Shown here: piece by piece, positions 8,633 through 17,097 of the stretch | Layout: each line of letters begins with the position of its first letter | How positions within the stretch are numbered: position 1 is the stretch's first letter | DNA from: DASXRA01 sp036506155 | Lineage (GTDB): Bacteria; Actinomycetota; Actinomycetes; Mycobacteriales; Jatrophihabitantaceae | Reading direction: 5' to 3' | Assembly (NCBI GenBank): GCA_036506155.1 | Contig: DASXSF010000035.1 | Coordinates: forward strand, 138,820 to 202,819 | Length of the DNA stretch: 64,000 nt | The notes under the pieces: generated by a model | What the model was told of the DNA's origin: nothing | Database searches by the model: none | Seen by the model: the letters and a program-made list of their open reading frames with translations, nothing else | Position numbers and translations under genes: made by a program

Positions 8633-9793
8633 GTGGCGGTGAGCTTCGACGCGCTCTGGGCCGACCTGGCACCGGTCGGCCGGTTGCCCTCGGGCGGCTA
8701 CGGACGCTTCGCCTGGACGTCTGCGGACTTGACACTGCGGGAGTGGTTCGCCGCGGAGGCGCTGGAGCGGGGGCTCGATCTCGTCGAGGACCGGGCCGGC
8801 AACCAGTGGGCCTGGTGGGGCACGCCGTCCATCGACGAGCCGGGCGTTGTGACCGGCAGCCACCTCGACTCCGTGCCCGACGGCGGGGCGTTCGACGGAC
8901 CGCTCGGGGTCGTGTCGGCGTTCTGCGCGGTCGATGCCCTACGCAGCGACGGATTCGTGCCCACGCGTCCCATCGGCGTGGTGAACTTCGCCGACGAGGA
9001 AGGCGCCCGGTTCGGGATTGCCTGTGCAGGGTCGCGGCTGTTGACCGGCGTGCTCGCGCCCGAGCGGGCACTGGCCCTGCGCGACAGCGACAGCGTCACC
9101 ATGGCCGAGGCATTGCGCGCCTCCGGCCGGGAAGATCCGGCTCCCGACCCCGAGGCGGTCGCCCGGGTGGGAGCGTTCGTCGAACTGCACGTCGAGCAGG
9201 GACGCGGTCTGGTCGACCTCGGCACGCCGATCGGGATCGGCACCGCGATCTGGCCGCACGGGCGCTGGCGCGCCGAACTGGCTGGCGAGGCCAACCATGC
9301 GGGCACCACCCGGCTCGCCGACCGCCGCGACCCGATGCTCGACTACGCGCGCCTGGTGCTCGCCGTCCGGGACGCCGCCGAGCGACACGGTGGGCTTGCC
9401 ACCTGCGGCAAGGTGCGCGTCGAGCCGAACGCCGTGAACGCGATTCCGTCCCGGGTCACCGGGTGGGTGGATGTCCGGGCGCCGTCCGCCGAGCCAGTCC
9501 GCACGATCGTCGCCACCCTGGGTGACCTGGTCGAGGAGTCGTGGACGGACGCGGCCGCGTTCGACGCCGGCCTGCGGGCTCGCATCGCAACCGCGCTCGG
9601 CAACCCACCGGAGCTCGCCACCGGCGCCGGGCACGACGCCGGCATCCTCGCGGCCGCGGGTGTGCCGACGGCGATGTTGTTCGTGCGCAACCCGACGGGT
9701 GTCTCGCACGCGCCGGGCGAGTTCGCCGAGCGTGGCGACTGCCTGGCCGGCGTCGAGGCACTCACCGCGGTGCTGCAACATCTAGCGACATGA
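8633..9793 (+). CDS. M20-family amidohydrolase (allantoate amidohydrolase / N-carbamoyl amino acid hydrolase type)
   Basis: A 386-aa zinc hydrolase. Metal-binding elements visible are GSHLDSVPDGGAFDGPLG, ADEEGARFG and ELHVEQG, plus a late His in GAGHDAGILAAAG. Homologues are annotated as allantoate amidohydrolase, but no other allantoin gene is nearby. It sits 10 bp before hutF, as in Streptomyces-type hut clusters, so hydrolysis of N-formylglutamate (the product of HutF) is a plausible alternative substrate. Start GTG 8633 (or GTG 8639 in frame); no strong ribosome binding site. Precise substrate uncertain. Confidence 0.8.
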   Translation: MAVSFDALWADLAPVGRLPSGGYGRFAWTSADLTLREWFAAEALERGLDLVEDRAGNQWAWWGTPSIDEPGVVTGSHLDSVPDGGAFDGPLGVVSAFCAVDALRSDGFVPTRPIGVVNFADEEGARFGIACAGSRLLTGVLAPERALALRDSDSVTMAEALRASGREDPAPDPEAVARVGAFVELHVEQGRGLVDLGTPIGIGTAIWPHGRWRAELAGEANHAGTTRLADRRDPMLDYARLVLAVRDAAERHGGLATCGKVRVEPNAVNAIPSRVTGWVDVRAPSAEPVRTIVATLGDLVEESWTDAAAFDAGLRARIATALGNPPELATGAGHDAGILAAAGVPTAMLFVRNPTGVSHAPGEFAERGDCLAGVEALTAVLQHLAT

Positions 9794-9803
9794 TCACGTC
9801 AAC

Positions 9804-11087
9804 ATGACGACGTTCTTCGCTTCGCATGCATGGCTTCCGAGCGGCGTCGCCCGTGACGCGCGCATCACTGTCCACAGTGGACGGATCGCCGCCGTCGAGA
9901 CGGGAGCCCGACAGCCCGGTGACGTGCCGCTCCCTGGCCTGGTGCTGCCGGGGTTCGCCAACACACACAGCCACGCGTTCCACCGAGCGCTGCGCGGGCG
10001 GACCCACGAGGCGGGGACGTTCTGGACCTGGCGGGAGCGCATGTATGCCGTCGCGGGCCGCATCGACCCGGACTCGTACTTCGCGATGGCGCGCGCCACT
10101 TACGCGGAGATGGCGCTCGCCGGGGTGAGCGCAGTCGGCGAATTCCACTACCTGCACCACGCCCCGGACGGTCGCCCGTACGCCGACCCGAATGCCATGG
10201 GGCACGCGCTACGCGCCGCCGCCAGGGAAGCCGGCGTCCGGTTCACGCTGCTCGACGCGTGTTACCTCGCCGGCGGCATCGGGCAGCCGCTGTCCGGAGT
10301 AGCGCGGCGGTTCGGCGACGGCAGCGCCGCGGCGTGGGCCCGCCGCGTCGCCGCGCTCGCCGCGGACGAGTCGAGCGTGATCGGCGCGGCCATCCACTCG
10401 GTGCGGGCGGTGCCACGTACGGCGCTGCCCGAGGTGGTCGAGGTGGCCGAGGGCCGGCCGCTACATGTCCACCTCTCGGAGCAGTCGGCCGAGAACGAGC
10501 AGTGTCTGGCCGCGTACGGCGTGACTCCGGCGCAACTGCTCGCCGACGCCGGCGCGCTCGGTGCACAGACCACCGCGGTACACGCCACGCATGTGACCGA
10601 CGCCGACATCGCCTTGCTCGGCGGCGCCGGCAGCACGGTCAGCATCTGTCCTACGACCGAACGCGATCTTGCCGATGGCATCGGCCCGTCTCGCCGTCTT
10701 TACGACGCCGGGGCGCCGATCACGTTGGGCACCGACCAGCACGCGCTGATCGACATGTTCGAGGAGGCGCGCGCACTCGAAATGCACGAGCGGCTGGCCA
10801 CCGGCCAGCGAGGACGGTTCACTCCAGCGCAACTAGTCGCGGCGCTGACCGGCCACCCCGCGCTCGGCTGGCCCGACGCCGGGCGCATCGCCCCGGGCCT
10901 ACGCGCCGACCTGGTGGCAGTACGGCTGGACACCGTCCGCACCGCGGGCGTCGACCCGGCACAGGCCGTGCTCGCCGCGTTCGCCGCCGACGTCGACACG
11001 GTGATCGTGGACGGACGGATGATCGTCAGCGGCGGCAGGCACGTGCTCGGTGATATCGGCGAGCTGCTGCGTTCCGCGATGCCTTAG
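9804..11087 (+). CDS. hutF: formimidoylglutamate deiminase HutF
   Basis: A 427-aa amidohydrolase-superfamily enzyme. Metal ligands appear in FANTHSHAFHR, the HVHLSEQ strand, AVHATHVTD and TLGTDQHALID. The sequence follows the HutF branch (TFWTWRERMYAVAGRIDPD, SICPTTERDLADG), which converts N-formimidoyl-L-glutamate to N-formyl-L-glutamate and ammonia in histidine breakdown. It is the last gene of the co-directional run and its stop overlaps the 3' end of the convergent CtaG-like gene by four bases. hutH, hutU and hutI are not in the window. Confidence 0.88.
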   Translation: MTTFFASHAWLPSGVARDARITVHSGRIAAVETGARQPGDVPLPGLVLPGFANTHSHAFHRALRGRTHEAGTFWTWRERMYAVAGRIDPDSYFAMARATYAEMALAGVSAVGEFHYLHHAPDGRPYADPNAMGHALRAAAREAGVRFTLLDACYLAGGIGQPLSGVARRFGDGSAAAWARRVAALAADESSVIGAAIHSVRAVPRTALPEVVEVAEGRPLHVHLSEQSAENEQCLAAYGVTPAQLLADAGALGAQTTAVHATHVTDADIALLGGAGSTVSICPTTERDLADGIGPSRRLYDAGAPITLGTDQHALIDMFEEARALEMHERLATGQRGRFTPAQLVAALTGHPALGWPDAGRIAPGLRADLVAVRLDTVRTAGVDPAQAVLAAFAADVDTVIVDGRMIVSGGRHVLGDIGELLRSAMP

Positions 11088-12199
11088 TGCCCGGCGCGGT
11101 CGCGCTCAGCCACCCGGGCCAGCCACGCGTTGTACGCGTCCAGCCGGGCCTGGTCGTCGTCGATGTCGCCGTCTCCGCCGGCCCGGTCGGACAAGGTCGC
11201 CGCCCGAGCCCGCTCCAGCCAGCTGGATCGGTCGCGCAGCGAGCGTCCCGATGTGTGCTGCCATCCGATCACGAGCGCGATCATGACCAGGGCCATGATC
11301 CCGTCACCGCCGAACCACATGATCGCCCCGCCGGTCTGCGTGTCCGTGAGCGGATCGACGGACAGGGCAGGGGGCGGAGACATCGCGACGGCCGTGCTCG
11401 ACATCATCAGCGTCACACCGGTGAACGTGTCGACTGCCATCGCAAGCGCCAGCAGCCCCCACCGGGCGGGCGTCGAGAGGCGCCACCTGATCGGCTCGTC
11501 GCCGATGACCAGCACGAAGAACTGGTAACCCACCAGGAGGTACACGAGGTGTTCGAGCTGCCCGGCGGCGGTGGAGCGCATGATCGTGTCCATCAGCCCG
11601 GTCAGGTGGCTGCCCACGATCACCCCCGTGTAGCAGGCGAGGGCCACCGGGGGCGAGGTCAGGAACGTCACGACGCGTCCCTGTGCGATCTGCTCGACGC
11701 GCTGGGATCCGGCCTCGACCGCGAGCCGCATGGGCCGTCCCGCTGCGAACAGCGCCGGGGCGACCATCACGAGCGCGAGGTGGCCCAGCATGTGGGCGGA
11801 GAACAACGCCTTGTCATAGACAGCGATCGCGCCGGACGTCGCATATGCGCAGACGCCGATGCCGGCCGCGAACGACACGGCTCGGGCCGCCGGCCACGGT
11901 GTCCCGGTCCGGCGGCGCCGTCGCACCACCGCCGTGGCATACCAGGCTCCGAGCCCCGCCAGTACCGCGAGCGCGACCGCGTCGACGTTCCACACGGTGA
12001 GGAGCCGGTGGCTGAGCAGCGGGCCGACCGGCGAACTGCCTGCCCGGAACAGGGCGTCGCTCGCGGGCATGTGCATGTGCTGCCGCGCGGTCAGATGCCG
12101 CACGACGTTGACGGTGAGGACGACGACGATGGCGCCGGCAACCAGCCAGGCGACCCAGACGGTATCCGCGCTGCGCCGGGCGTCGCGCTCCGTGCTCAC
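11084..12199 (-). CDS. ctaG: CtaG-like cytochrome c oxidase assembly membrane protein
   Basis: A 371-aa multi-pass membrane protein with about eight or nine helices. It carries the CtaG (caa3-type) family features: RQHMHMPASD, SAHMLGHLALVMVAPALFAAGRP, LEHLVYLLVGYQFF and MWFGGDGIMALVMIA, with conserved histidines likely to bind copper. The family is tied to copper delivery or assembly of cytochrome oxidase. I start it at GTG 12199; longer in-frame starts run into the dnaK promoter region and have no ribosome binding site. It is convergent with hutF (4-bp overlap) and divergent from dnaK. Confidence 0.82.
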   Translation of the reverse strand: MSTERDARRSADTVWVAWLVAGAIVVVLTVNVVRHLTARQHMHMPASDALFRAGSSPVGPLLSHRLLTVWNVDAVALAVLAGLGAWYATAVVRRRRRTGTPWPAARAVSFAAGIGVCAYATSGAIAVYDKALFSAHMLGHLALVMVAPALFAAGRPMRLAVEAGSQRVEQIAQGRVVTFLTSPPVALACYTGVIVGSHLTGLMDTIMRSTAAGQLEHLVYLLVGYQFFVLVIGDEPIRWRLSTPARWGLLALAMAVDTFTGVTLMMSSTAVAMSPPPALSVDPLTDTQTGGAIMWFGGDGIMALVMIALVIGWQHTSGRSLRDRSSWLERARAATLSDRAGGDGDIDDDQARLDAYNAWLARVAERDRAGH

Positions 12200-12324
12200 C
12201 CGTCTAGTGTGGCGCGCTGCCGAAAGACCACCGCAGCCACCCGATATGCCGGGAAAGCGAGACTGTGGGTGCCGACGACGTGCCCGCCCGCTGCGGGGCA
12301 TAATGGCTCGGGAACATGAGCGGA

Positions 12325-12353
12325 CCTGACTCAGTTCTATTGACTGAATCAAG
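12325..12353. promoter_or_regulatory. inverted repeat upstream of dnaK (possible divergent HAIR operator)
   Basis: Arms TGACTCAGT (12327-12335) and ACTGAATCA (12343-12351) match at eight of nine positions around a 7-nt spacer. The spacing equals that of the HspR operator HAIR (CTTGAGT-N7-ACTCAAG), but the arms are not the consensus. TTGACT at 12340-12345 inside it could be a -35 box, with a weak ATAGGG 17 nt on; a CATAAT box also occurs at 12299-12304. The rest of 12200-12378 shows no gene. Confidence 0.45.
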
Positions 12354-12378
12354 AACTAGAGCATAGGGAGTACAGCCA

Positions 12379-14244
12379 ATGGCACGAGCTGTCGGTATCG
12401 ACCTGGGTACCACCAACTCCGTCGTCGCCGTCCTGACCGGTGGCGAGCCGGAGGTCATTGCGAACGCCGAGGGCTCGCGCACGACGCCGAGCGTCGTCGC
12501 GTTCGCCAAGAACGGCGAGGTGCTGGTCGGCGAGGTCGCCAAGCGCCAGGCCGTCACAAACGTCGATCGGACCATCCGCTCGGTGAAGCGCCACATGGGC
12601 GACCCGAGCTGGAAGGTGGAGATCGACGGTAAGACATACACCGCGCAGGAGATCAGCGCCCGCGTGCTGCAGAAGCTGAAGCGAGACGCCGAGTCGTACC
12701 TCGGCGAGGACGTCTCCGACGCGGTGATTACGACGCCCGCGTACTTCAACGACGCGCAACGCCAGGCCACCAAGGAGGCCGGCCAGATCGCGGGCCTCAA
12801 TGTCCTGCGAATCATCAACGAGCCGACCGCGGCAGCGCTGGCCTACGGGCTGGACAAGGGCGAGAAGGAGCAGACGATCCTGGTCTTCGACCTGGGCGGC
12901 GGCACCTTCGACGTCAGCCTGCTCGAGATCGGCGAGGGTGTCATCGAGGTCAAGGCCACGAGCGGCGACAACCATCTCGGTGGCGACGACTGGGACGAGC
13001 GGGTCATCACGTGGCTCGTGGACAAGTTCAAGGCCGCCCACGGGATCGACCTGACCAAGGACAAGATGGCCATGCAGCGCCTTCGCGAGGCTGCCGAGCG
13101 GGCAAAGATCGAGCTGTCCAGCAACCAGCAGACGTCGATCAACCTGCCCTACATCACCGTGGACGCGGAGAAGAACCCGCTGTTCATGGATGAGACGCTC
13201 AGCCGAGCCGAGTTCCAGCGCATCACGGCCGACCTGCTCGAGCGCACCAGGGCGCCGTTCCACAACGTGATCAAGGACGCGAGCATCAGCCTGAACCAGA
13301 TCGACCACGTCGTACTGGTCGGCGGTTCGACCCGCATGCCGGCCGTCGTCGACCTGGTGCGCGAGCTGACCGGCGGCAAGGAGCCGAACAAGGGCGTCAA
13401 CCCGGACGAGGTCGTCGCCGTCGGTGCCGCGCTGCAGGCAGGCGTGCTCAAGGGCGACGTCAAGGACGTCCTGCTCCTCGACGTCACGCCGCTGAGCCTC
13501 GGCATCGAGACCAAGGGTGGCGTGATGACCCGGCTGATCGAGCGGAACACGACGATCCCGACCAAGCGTTCGGAGATCTTCACGACTGCCGACGACAACC
13601 AGTCGAGCGTCGAGATCCAGGTCTACCAGGGCGAGCGCGAGATCGCGGCGTACAACAAGAAGCTCGGCATGTTCGAGCTGACCGGACTACCGCCGGCGCC
13701 ACGGGGCGTGCCGAAGATCGAGGTCACGTTCGACATCGACGCGAACGGCATCGTGCACGTGAACGCGAAGGACCTTGCCACCAACAAGGAGCAGGGCATG
13801 ACGATCACCGGTGGCTCGGGCCTGTCCAAGGACGAGATCGACCGCATGATGCGCGATGCCGAGCAGCACGCCGAGGAGGACCGCAAGCGCCGCGAAGAGG
13901 CCGAGACGCGCAACTCCGCGGAGTCGCTGCAGTTCGCGACGGAGAAGTTCCTGACCGAGAACGGTGACAAGCTGCCCGGCGACAAGAGGAACGAACTCGA
14001 GACGGCCCTTGCCGAGTTGAAGGCCGCGCTCGGCGGTACCAACCTCGACTCGATCAAGTCGGCACAGGAGAAGGTCGCCCGTGTGTCGTCCGAGGCTGGT
14101 GGCGCGATGTACGACGCGGCGTCGGCTGCCGGCGCATCGGCGTCGGGCGATGCCGGCACACCGCCGCCGTCTTCCTCCACTGAGGACGAGAGTGTGGTCG
14201 ATGCCGAGGTCGTGGACGAGGGGCCCGAGGGCGAGAAGCAGTGA
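12379..14244 (+). CDS. dnaK: chaperone DnaK (Hsp70)
   Basis: A 621-aa Hsp70. The ATPase domain begins VGIDLGTTNSVVAVL and contains FDLGGGTFDVSLLEIG and VLVGGSTRMPAV; the substrate domain includes DVTPLSLGIETKGGVMT; the C-terminal lid ends in an acidic tail (VVDAEVVDEG). ATG 12379 has AGGGAG about nine bases upstream. It is the first gene of dnaK-grpE-dnaJ-hspR, overlapping grpE by GTGA. Cytoplasmic, ATP-driven protein folding with GrpE and DnaJ. Likely repressed by HspR. Confidence 0.98.
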   Translation: MARAVGIDLGTTNSVVAVLTGGEPEVIANAEGSRTTPSVVAFAKNGEVLVGEVAKRQAVTNVDRTIRSVKRHMGDPSWKVEIDGKTYTAQEISARVLQKLKRDAESYLGEDVSDAVITTPAYFNDAQRQATKEAGQIAGLNVLRIINEPTAAALAYGLDKGEKEQTILVFDLGGGTFDVSLLEIGEGVIEVKATSGDNHLGGDDWDERVITWLVDKFKAAHGIDLTKDKMAMQRLREAAERAKIELSSNQQTSINLPYITVDAEKNPLFMDETLSRAEFQRITADLLERTRAPFHNVIKDASISLNQIDHVVLVGGSTRMPAVVDLVRELTGGKEPNKGVNPDEVVAVGAALQAGVLKGDVKDVLLLDVTPLSLGIETKGGVMTRLIERNTTIPTKRSEIFTTADDNQSSVEIQVYQGEREIAAYNKKLGMFELTGLPPAPRGVPKIEVTFDIDANGIVHVNAKDLATNKEQGMTITGGSGLSKDEIDRMMRDAEQHAEEDRKRREEAETRNSAESLQFATEKFLTENGDKLPGDKRNELETALAELKAALGGTNLDSIKSAQEKVARVSSEAGGAMYDAASAAGASASGDAGTPPPSSSTEDESVVDAEVVDEGPEGEKQ

Positions 14245-14813
14245 GCTCCGAGCACGAAACCCACGAGCATCACGAACCCGTTGTCATAAGAGATAAGCGG
14301 CGGCTCGACCCGGTGACGGGCGAGCCCCGCCACGCGATGCCGGAACCCGAGCCCGCCGAGGAGAAGATCCCGAAGGCCGACGCGCTGATGCTGGAGGAAC
14401 GCACCCGTGATCTGCAGCGGGTGCAGGCGGAGTACGCCAACTACCGCAAGCGCGTCGAGCGCGACCGCGTGGCCCTCGCGGAGGCCGCGGTGGGCAACGC
14501 GCTCGTCGGGCTGCTGCCGGTGCTCGACGACATCGACCGGGCTCGCGCGCATGGTGATCTGACCGGCGCGTTCAAGGCGGTGGCCGACCAGCTGGAGACC
14601 GTCCTGGGCAAGCTCGGGCTTACCGCGTTCGGTGAGCCGGGCGATCCGTTCGACCCGACCGTCCATGAGGCGGTCATGCACGAGGAGAGTCCCGAGGTCG
14701 CGGAGCCGACCGCCACAACCGTGCTGCGCCGCGGCTACAAGCACGGCGATCGGCTGCTGCGTCCGGCGATGGTCGGCGTCACCGATCCGGCACCACAGGC
14801 AGCGGACGAATAG
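14241..14813 (+). CDS. grpE: nucleotide exchange factor GrpE
   Basis: A 190-aa protein with a charged disordered N-terminus, a long helix (ERTRDLQRVQAEYANYRKRVERD), and the C-terminal beta-wing ending PATTVLRRGYKHGDRLLRPAMVGV-like sequence typical of GrpE. It releases ADP from DnaK. The GTG start overlaps the dnaK stop by four bases, so translation is coupled. The stop is followed 17 bp later by dnaJ. Confidence 0.96.
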   Translation: MSSEHETHEHHEPVVIRDKRRLDPVTGEPRHAMPEPEPAEEKIPKADALMLEERTRDLQRVQAEYANYRKRVERDRVALAEAAVGNALVGLLPVLDDIDRARAHGDLTGAFKAVADQLETVLGKLGLTAFGEPGDPFDPTVHEAVMHEESPEVAEPTATTVLRRGYKHGDRLLRPAMVGVTDPAPQAADE

Positions 14814-14830
14814 CGAGGGGGTGACGTCTG

Positions 14831-16003
14831 GTGAGCACTAAGGACTACATCGAGAAGGACTATTACAAGGCGCTGGGCGTCACCAAGGACGCTTCTCCCG
14901 CTGAGATCAAGAAGGCGTACCGCAAACTCGCTCGGGAACTGCATCCGGACAAGAACCCCGGCAACGCCGAAGCGGAAGCCAAGTTCAAGGAAGTGTCCGA
15001 GGCATACGACGTTCTCTCGGACGAGAAGCGCCGCAAGGAGTACGACGAGGCCCGCACGCTGTTCGCAGGCGGCGGCTTCCGGCCCGGCGCAGGCGGATTC
15101 CCCGGTGGCGACGGCACGTTCGACGTAGGCGACCTGTTCTCGGGCACTGGTGGCGCGGGTGGCGGGCTCGGTGACATCTTCGGCGGGCTGTTCACGGGCG
15201 GAACGACTCGCCGGCGCAACGTCGGCCCCACGCGTGGGCAGGACGTCGACGCCGAGGTGACCCTGGGTTTCGACGAGGCCGTGCACGGCGTGATGCTGCC
15301 GTTGAAGCTATCCGGGCCGGGGACGTGCCGCACCTGCCACGGCTCGGGTGCGCGACCAGGCACCAGCCCGCACGTATGTCCGACCTGTGGCGGCAGTGGA
15401 TTCGTCAGCCGCAACCAGGGCGCATTCGGGTTCAGCGAGCCGTGCCGTGATTGCCGGGGCACCGGGCAGATCATCGACGACCCATGCCCTGACTGCCACG
15501 GCACCGGCGTCACCACGCAGACCCGAACGATCAACGTCCGGGTGCCGGCGGGGGTGCGCGACGGTGCGCGACTGCGCATCGCCGGCAAGGGCACGCCAGG
15601 CGTGCGCGGCGGTCCGGCCGGCGATCTGTTCGTCACGGTGCATGTCGGGGCGCACGAGCTGTTCGGGCGCCGCGGTGACAACCTGACTCTGACGGTGCCG
15701 ATCACCTATGCCGAAGCGGCACTGGGCACGACGCTGCGCGTGCCCACCCTCGACGGCGCCGTCTCGCTCAAGGTGCCGGCCGGCACTGCTAGCGGGCGGA
15801 CGCTCCGGGTGCGCGGCCGCGGTATCAGCAAGCGTGGCGGCGGACACGGTGACCTGCTGGTCACCGTCGAGGTGGCCGTGCCGCAGAAGCTGAGCGGCGA
15901 GGCACGCGAGGCGCTGGAGAAGTATGCGGCGGCATCGGTCCAGGATGACCCGAGGCCACGTATCACTGCCGCTGTCCGGAACGGGGAGAAGGGTCATGGC
16001 TGA
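14831..16003 (+). CDS. dnaJ: co-chaperone DnaJ
   Basis: A 390-aa class A J-protein. The J domain carries HPDKNPGNAEAEAKFKEVSE, then a Gly/Phe-rich linker, then four zinc-finger repeats (CRTCHGSG, CPTCGGSG, CRDCRGTG, CPDCHGTG) and two C-terminal substrate domains. It stimulates DnaK ATPase and delivers clients. GTG 14831 is preceded by a GAGGGGGTGA stretch. The last eight bases overlap hspR. Confidence 0.97.
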   Translation: MSTKDYIEKDYYKALGVTKDASPAEIKKAYRKLARELHPDKNPGNAEAEAKFKEVSEAYDVLSDEKRRKEYDEARTLFAGGGFRPGAGGFPGGDGTFDVGDLFSGTGGAGGGLGDIFGGLFTGGTTRRRNVGPTRGQDVDAEVTLGFDEAVHGVMLPLKLSGPGTCRTCHGSGARPGTSPHVCPTCGGSGFVSRNQGAFGFSEPCRDCRGTGQIIDDPCPDCHGTGVTTQTRTINVRVPAGVRDGARLRIAGKGTPGVRGGPAGDLFVTVHVGAHELFGRRGDNLTLTVPITYAEAALGTTLRVPTLDGAVSLKVPAGTASGRTLRVRGRGISKRGGGHGDLLVTVEVAVPQKLSGEAREALEKYAAASVQDDPRPRITAAVRNGEKGHG

Positions 16004-16364
16004 GCCGCATGTCCCTGACGACGCCCCGGTGTTCGTGATTTCCGTGGCGGCGCAGCTAGCGGGCATGCACGCTCAGACGCTGCGCCAATACGACCGGCTG
16101 GGGCTGGTGACACCCGGCCGCACCGTCGGCGGTGGGCGGCGCTACTCCGCCCGCGACGTGGCGCTACTGCGCGAAGTGCAGCGGCTCTCGCAACAGGAGG
16201 GCGTCAACCTCGCCGGCATCAAACGGATCATCGAGCTCGAGTCGCACGTCGACGCACTGCGCGCCCGGGTGGCCGAGCTGACTGCTGAGCTCCGTCAGGC
16301 GTACGAGGAGCTGAACGCCCGTCCGTCCACGGCGCTGGTGGTGTGGCGGGCTCAACGTCGGTAA
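15996..16364 (+). CDS. hspR: heat-shock repressor HspR (MerR family)
   Basis: A 122-aa MerR-type repressor. The helix-turn-helix region reads VISVAAQLAGMHAQTLRQYD followed by RLGLVTPGRTVGGGRRYS, the HspR signature, and a C-terminal coiled helix (LESHVDALRARVAELTAEL). HspR binds HAIR operators with DnaK as co-repressor in Streptomyces and Mycobacterium. ATG 15996 follows GGAGAAGG and overlaps dnaJ by eight bases. Probable targets in this window are its own operon and clpB, whose promoter holds a HAIR site at 25737. Confidence 0.94.
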   Translation: MAEPHVPDDAPVFVISVAAQLAGMHAQTLRQYDRLGLVTPGRTVGGGRRYSARDVALLREVQRLSQQEGVNLAGIKRIIELESHVDALRARVAELTAELRQAYEELNARPSTALVVWRAQRR

Positions 16365-16415
16365 TGACGCAATCCGGCGTCGCCAGCGCACCGCTCTCCC
16401 CAAAGATCACGCCTG

Positions 16416-17009
16416 TCAACGAACCCTGTGCCGCTCCGCGTACCGGCGGGCCTTGGCGCGGTTGCCGCAGACGGCCATCTCGCACCAGCGGCGCCGACCG
16501 GACGGGTCGAGGAACAACCAACCGCATGCCTTGTCAGCACAGCTGCGGATCGCGTGGCGCGGATAGCGCTCGAGCAGCGTGGCCAGCGACAGCGTGAACC
16601 GGTGTAGCGGCATGCGCAGCCCTGCGCCGCCGTCCAGCCGCAGGGCGGATGCCTCGTCGCTCACGTAGCGCGAGGCGCGCACCGCGTTGGCCACGAACGT
16701 GCGCAGCTCTGCGGCGGCGTCCACCGAATCGTCGACCATCGTGGCGTGCAGCGCGGACCGCAGCCGCTTGACGTCACGCAGCGCCGACCGGGCCTGCCTC
16801 GGCGACTGTTGCGAAGCGGTAAGCAACGCATGGGCGTCGGCAGGGCTGACAAGGTCGACGTCTCGGGCGAGCACGATCAGCGCGCCGTAGTCGACGAGGT
16901 ACTCCCGTGGCTGCGGAAAACTCCAGCCGCCCACGGTGTTGTTCAACTCGAGCGCAGGGTGTCCTGATACCCGCTCGGGCAGCCATACCCCATCGACCTG
17001 CCGCGCCAT
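16416..17009 (-). CDS. CGNR zinc-finger (ABATE domain) protein, probable regulator
   Basis: A 197-aa protein. The C-terminus holds the CGNR zinc finger (CADKACGWLFLDPSGRRRWC, then MAVCGNRAKARRY) and the N-terminal part matches the stress-induced ABATE-like domain (LELNNTVGG). Such proteins are predicted DNA-binding regulators in actinobacteria. ATG 17009 is chosen because a TAGTAT -10 box ends seven bases before it, implying a leaderless transcript; no ribosome binding site is visible. It is divergent from the FtsX-like transporter and shares the promoter region with it. Confidence 0.85.
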   Translation of the reverse strand: MARQVDGVWLPERVSGHPALELNNTVGGWSFPQPREYLVDYGALIVLARDVDLVSPADAHALLTASQQSPRQARSALRDVKRLRSALHATMVDDSVDAAAELRTFVANAVRASRYVSDEASALRLDGGAGLRMPLHRFTLSLATLLERYPRHAIRSCADKACGWLFLDPSGRRRWCEMAVCGNRAKARRYAERHRVR

Positions 17010-17022
17010 GTCTCGTATACTA
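16993..17022 (+). promoter_or_regulatory. overlapping divergent promoters for CGNR gene and FtsX-like operon
   Basis: On the plus strand TCGACC (16993-16998), 17 bp, then TATACT (17016-17021) forms a good sigma-70-like promoter. On the minus strand TAGTAT occupies 17022-17017, seven bases before the CGNR ATG. The two -10 boxes share five bases, so polymerase cannot occupy both at once. Read from sequence; activity is inferred. Confidence 0.5.
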
Positions 17023-17054
17023 ACCGGAACTTGCGGAAAAGGAGTTAGTCGGCG

Positions 17055-17093
17055 ATGGACGGTCGCGCGAAGACACACCAAGCGGCGGGCTAG
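17055..17093 (+). other. 12-codon ORF behind a strong ribosome binding site, before the FtsX-like gene
   Basis: GGAAAAGGAG (17035-17044) is followed ten bases later by ATG and the reading MDGRAKTHQAAG-stop, which ends four bases before the GTG of the transporter gene. It could be a leader peptide that couples translation. Alternatively, loss of one G in the GGG at 17087-17089 would fuse this ATG in frame with the transporter, so it may be the true start broken by a one-base insertion. Confidence 0.35.
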
Positions 17094-17097
17094 TCCA

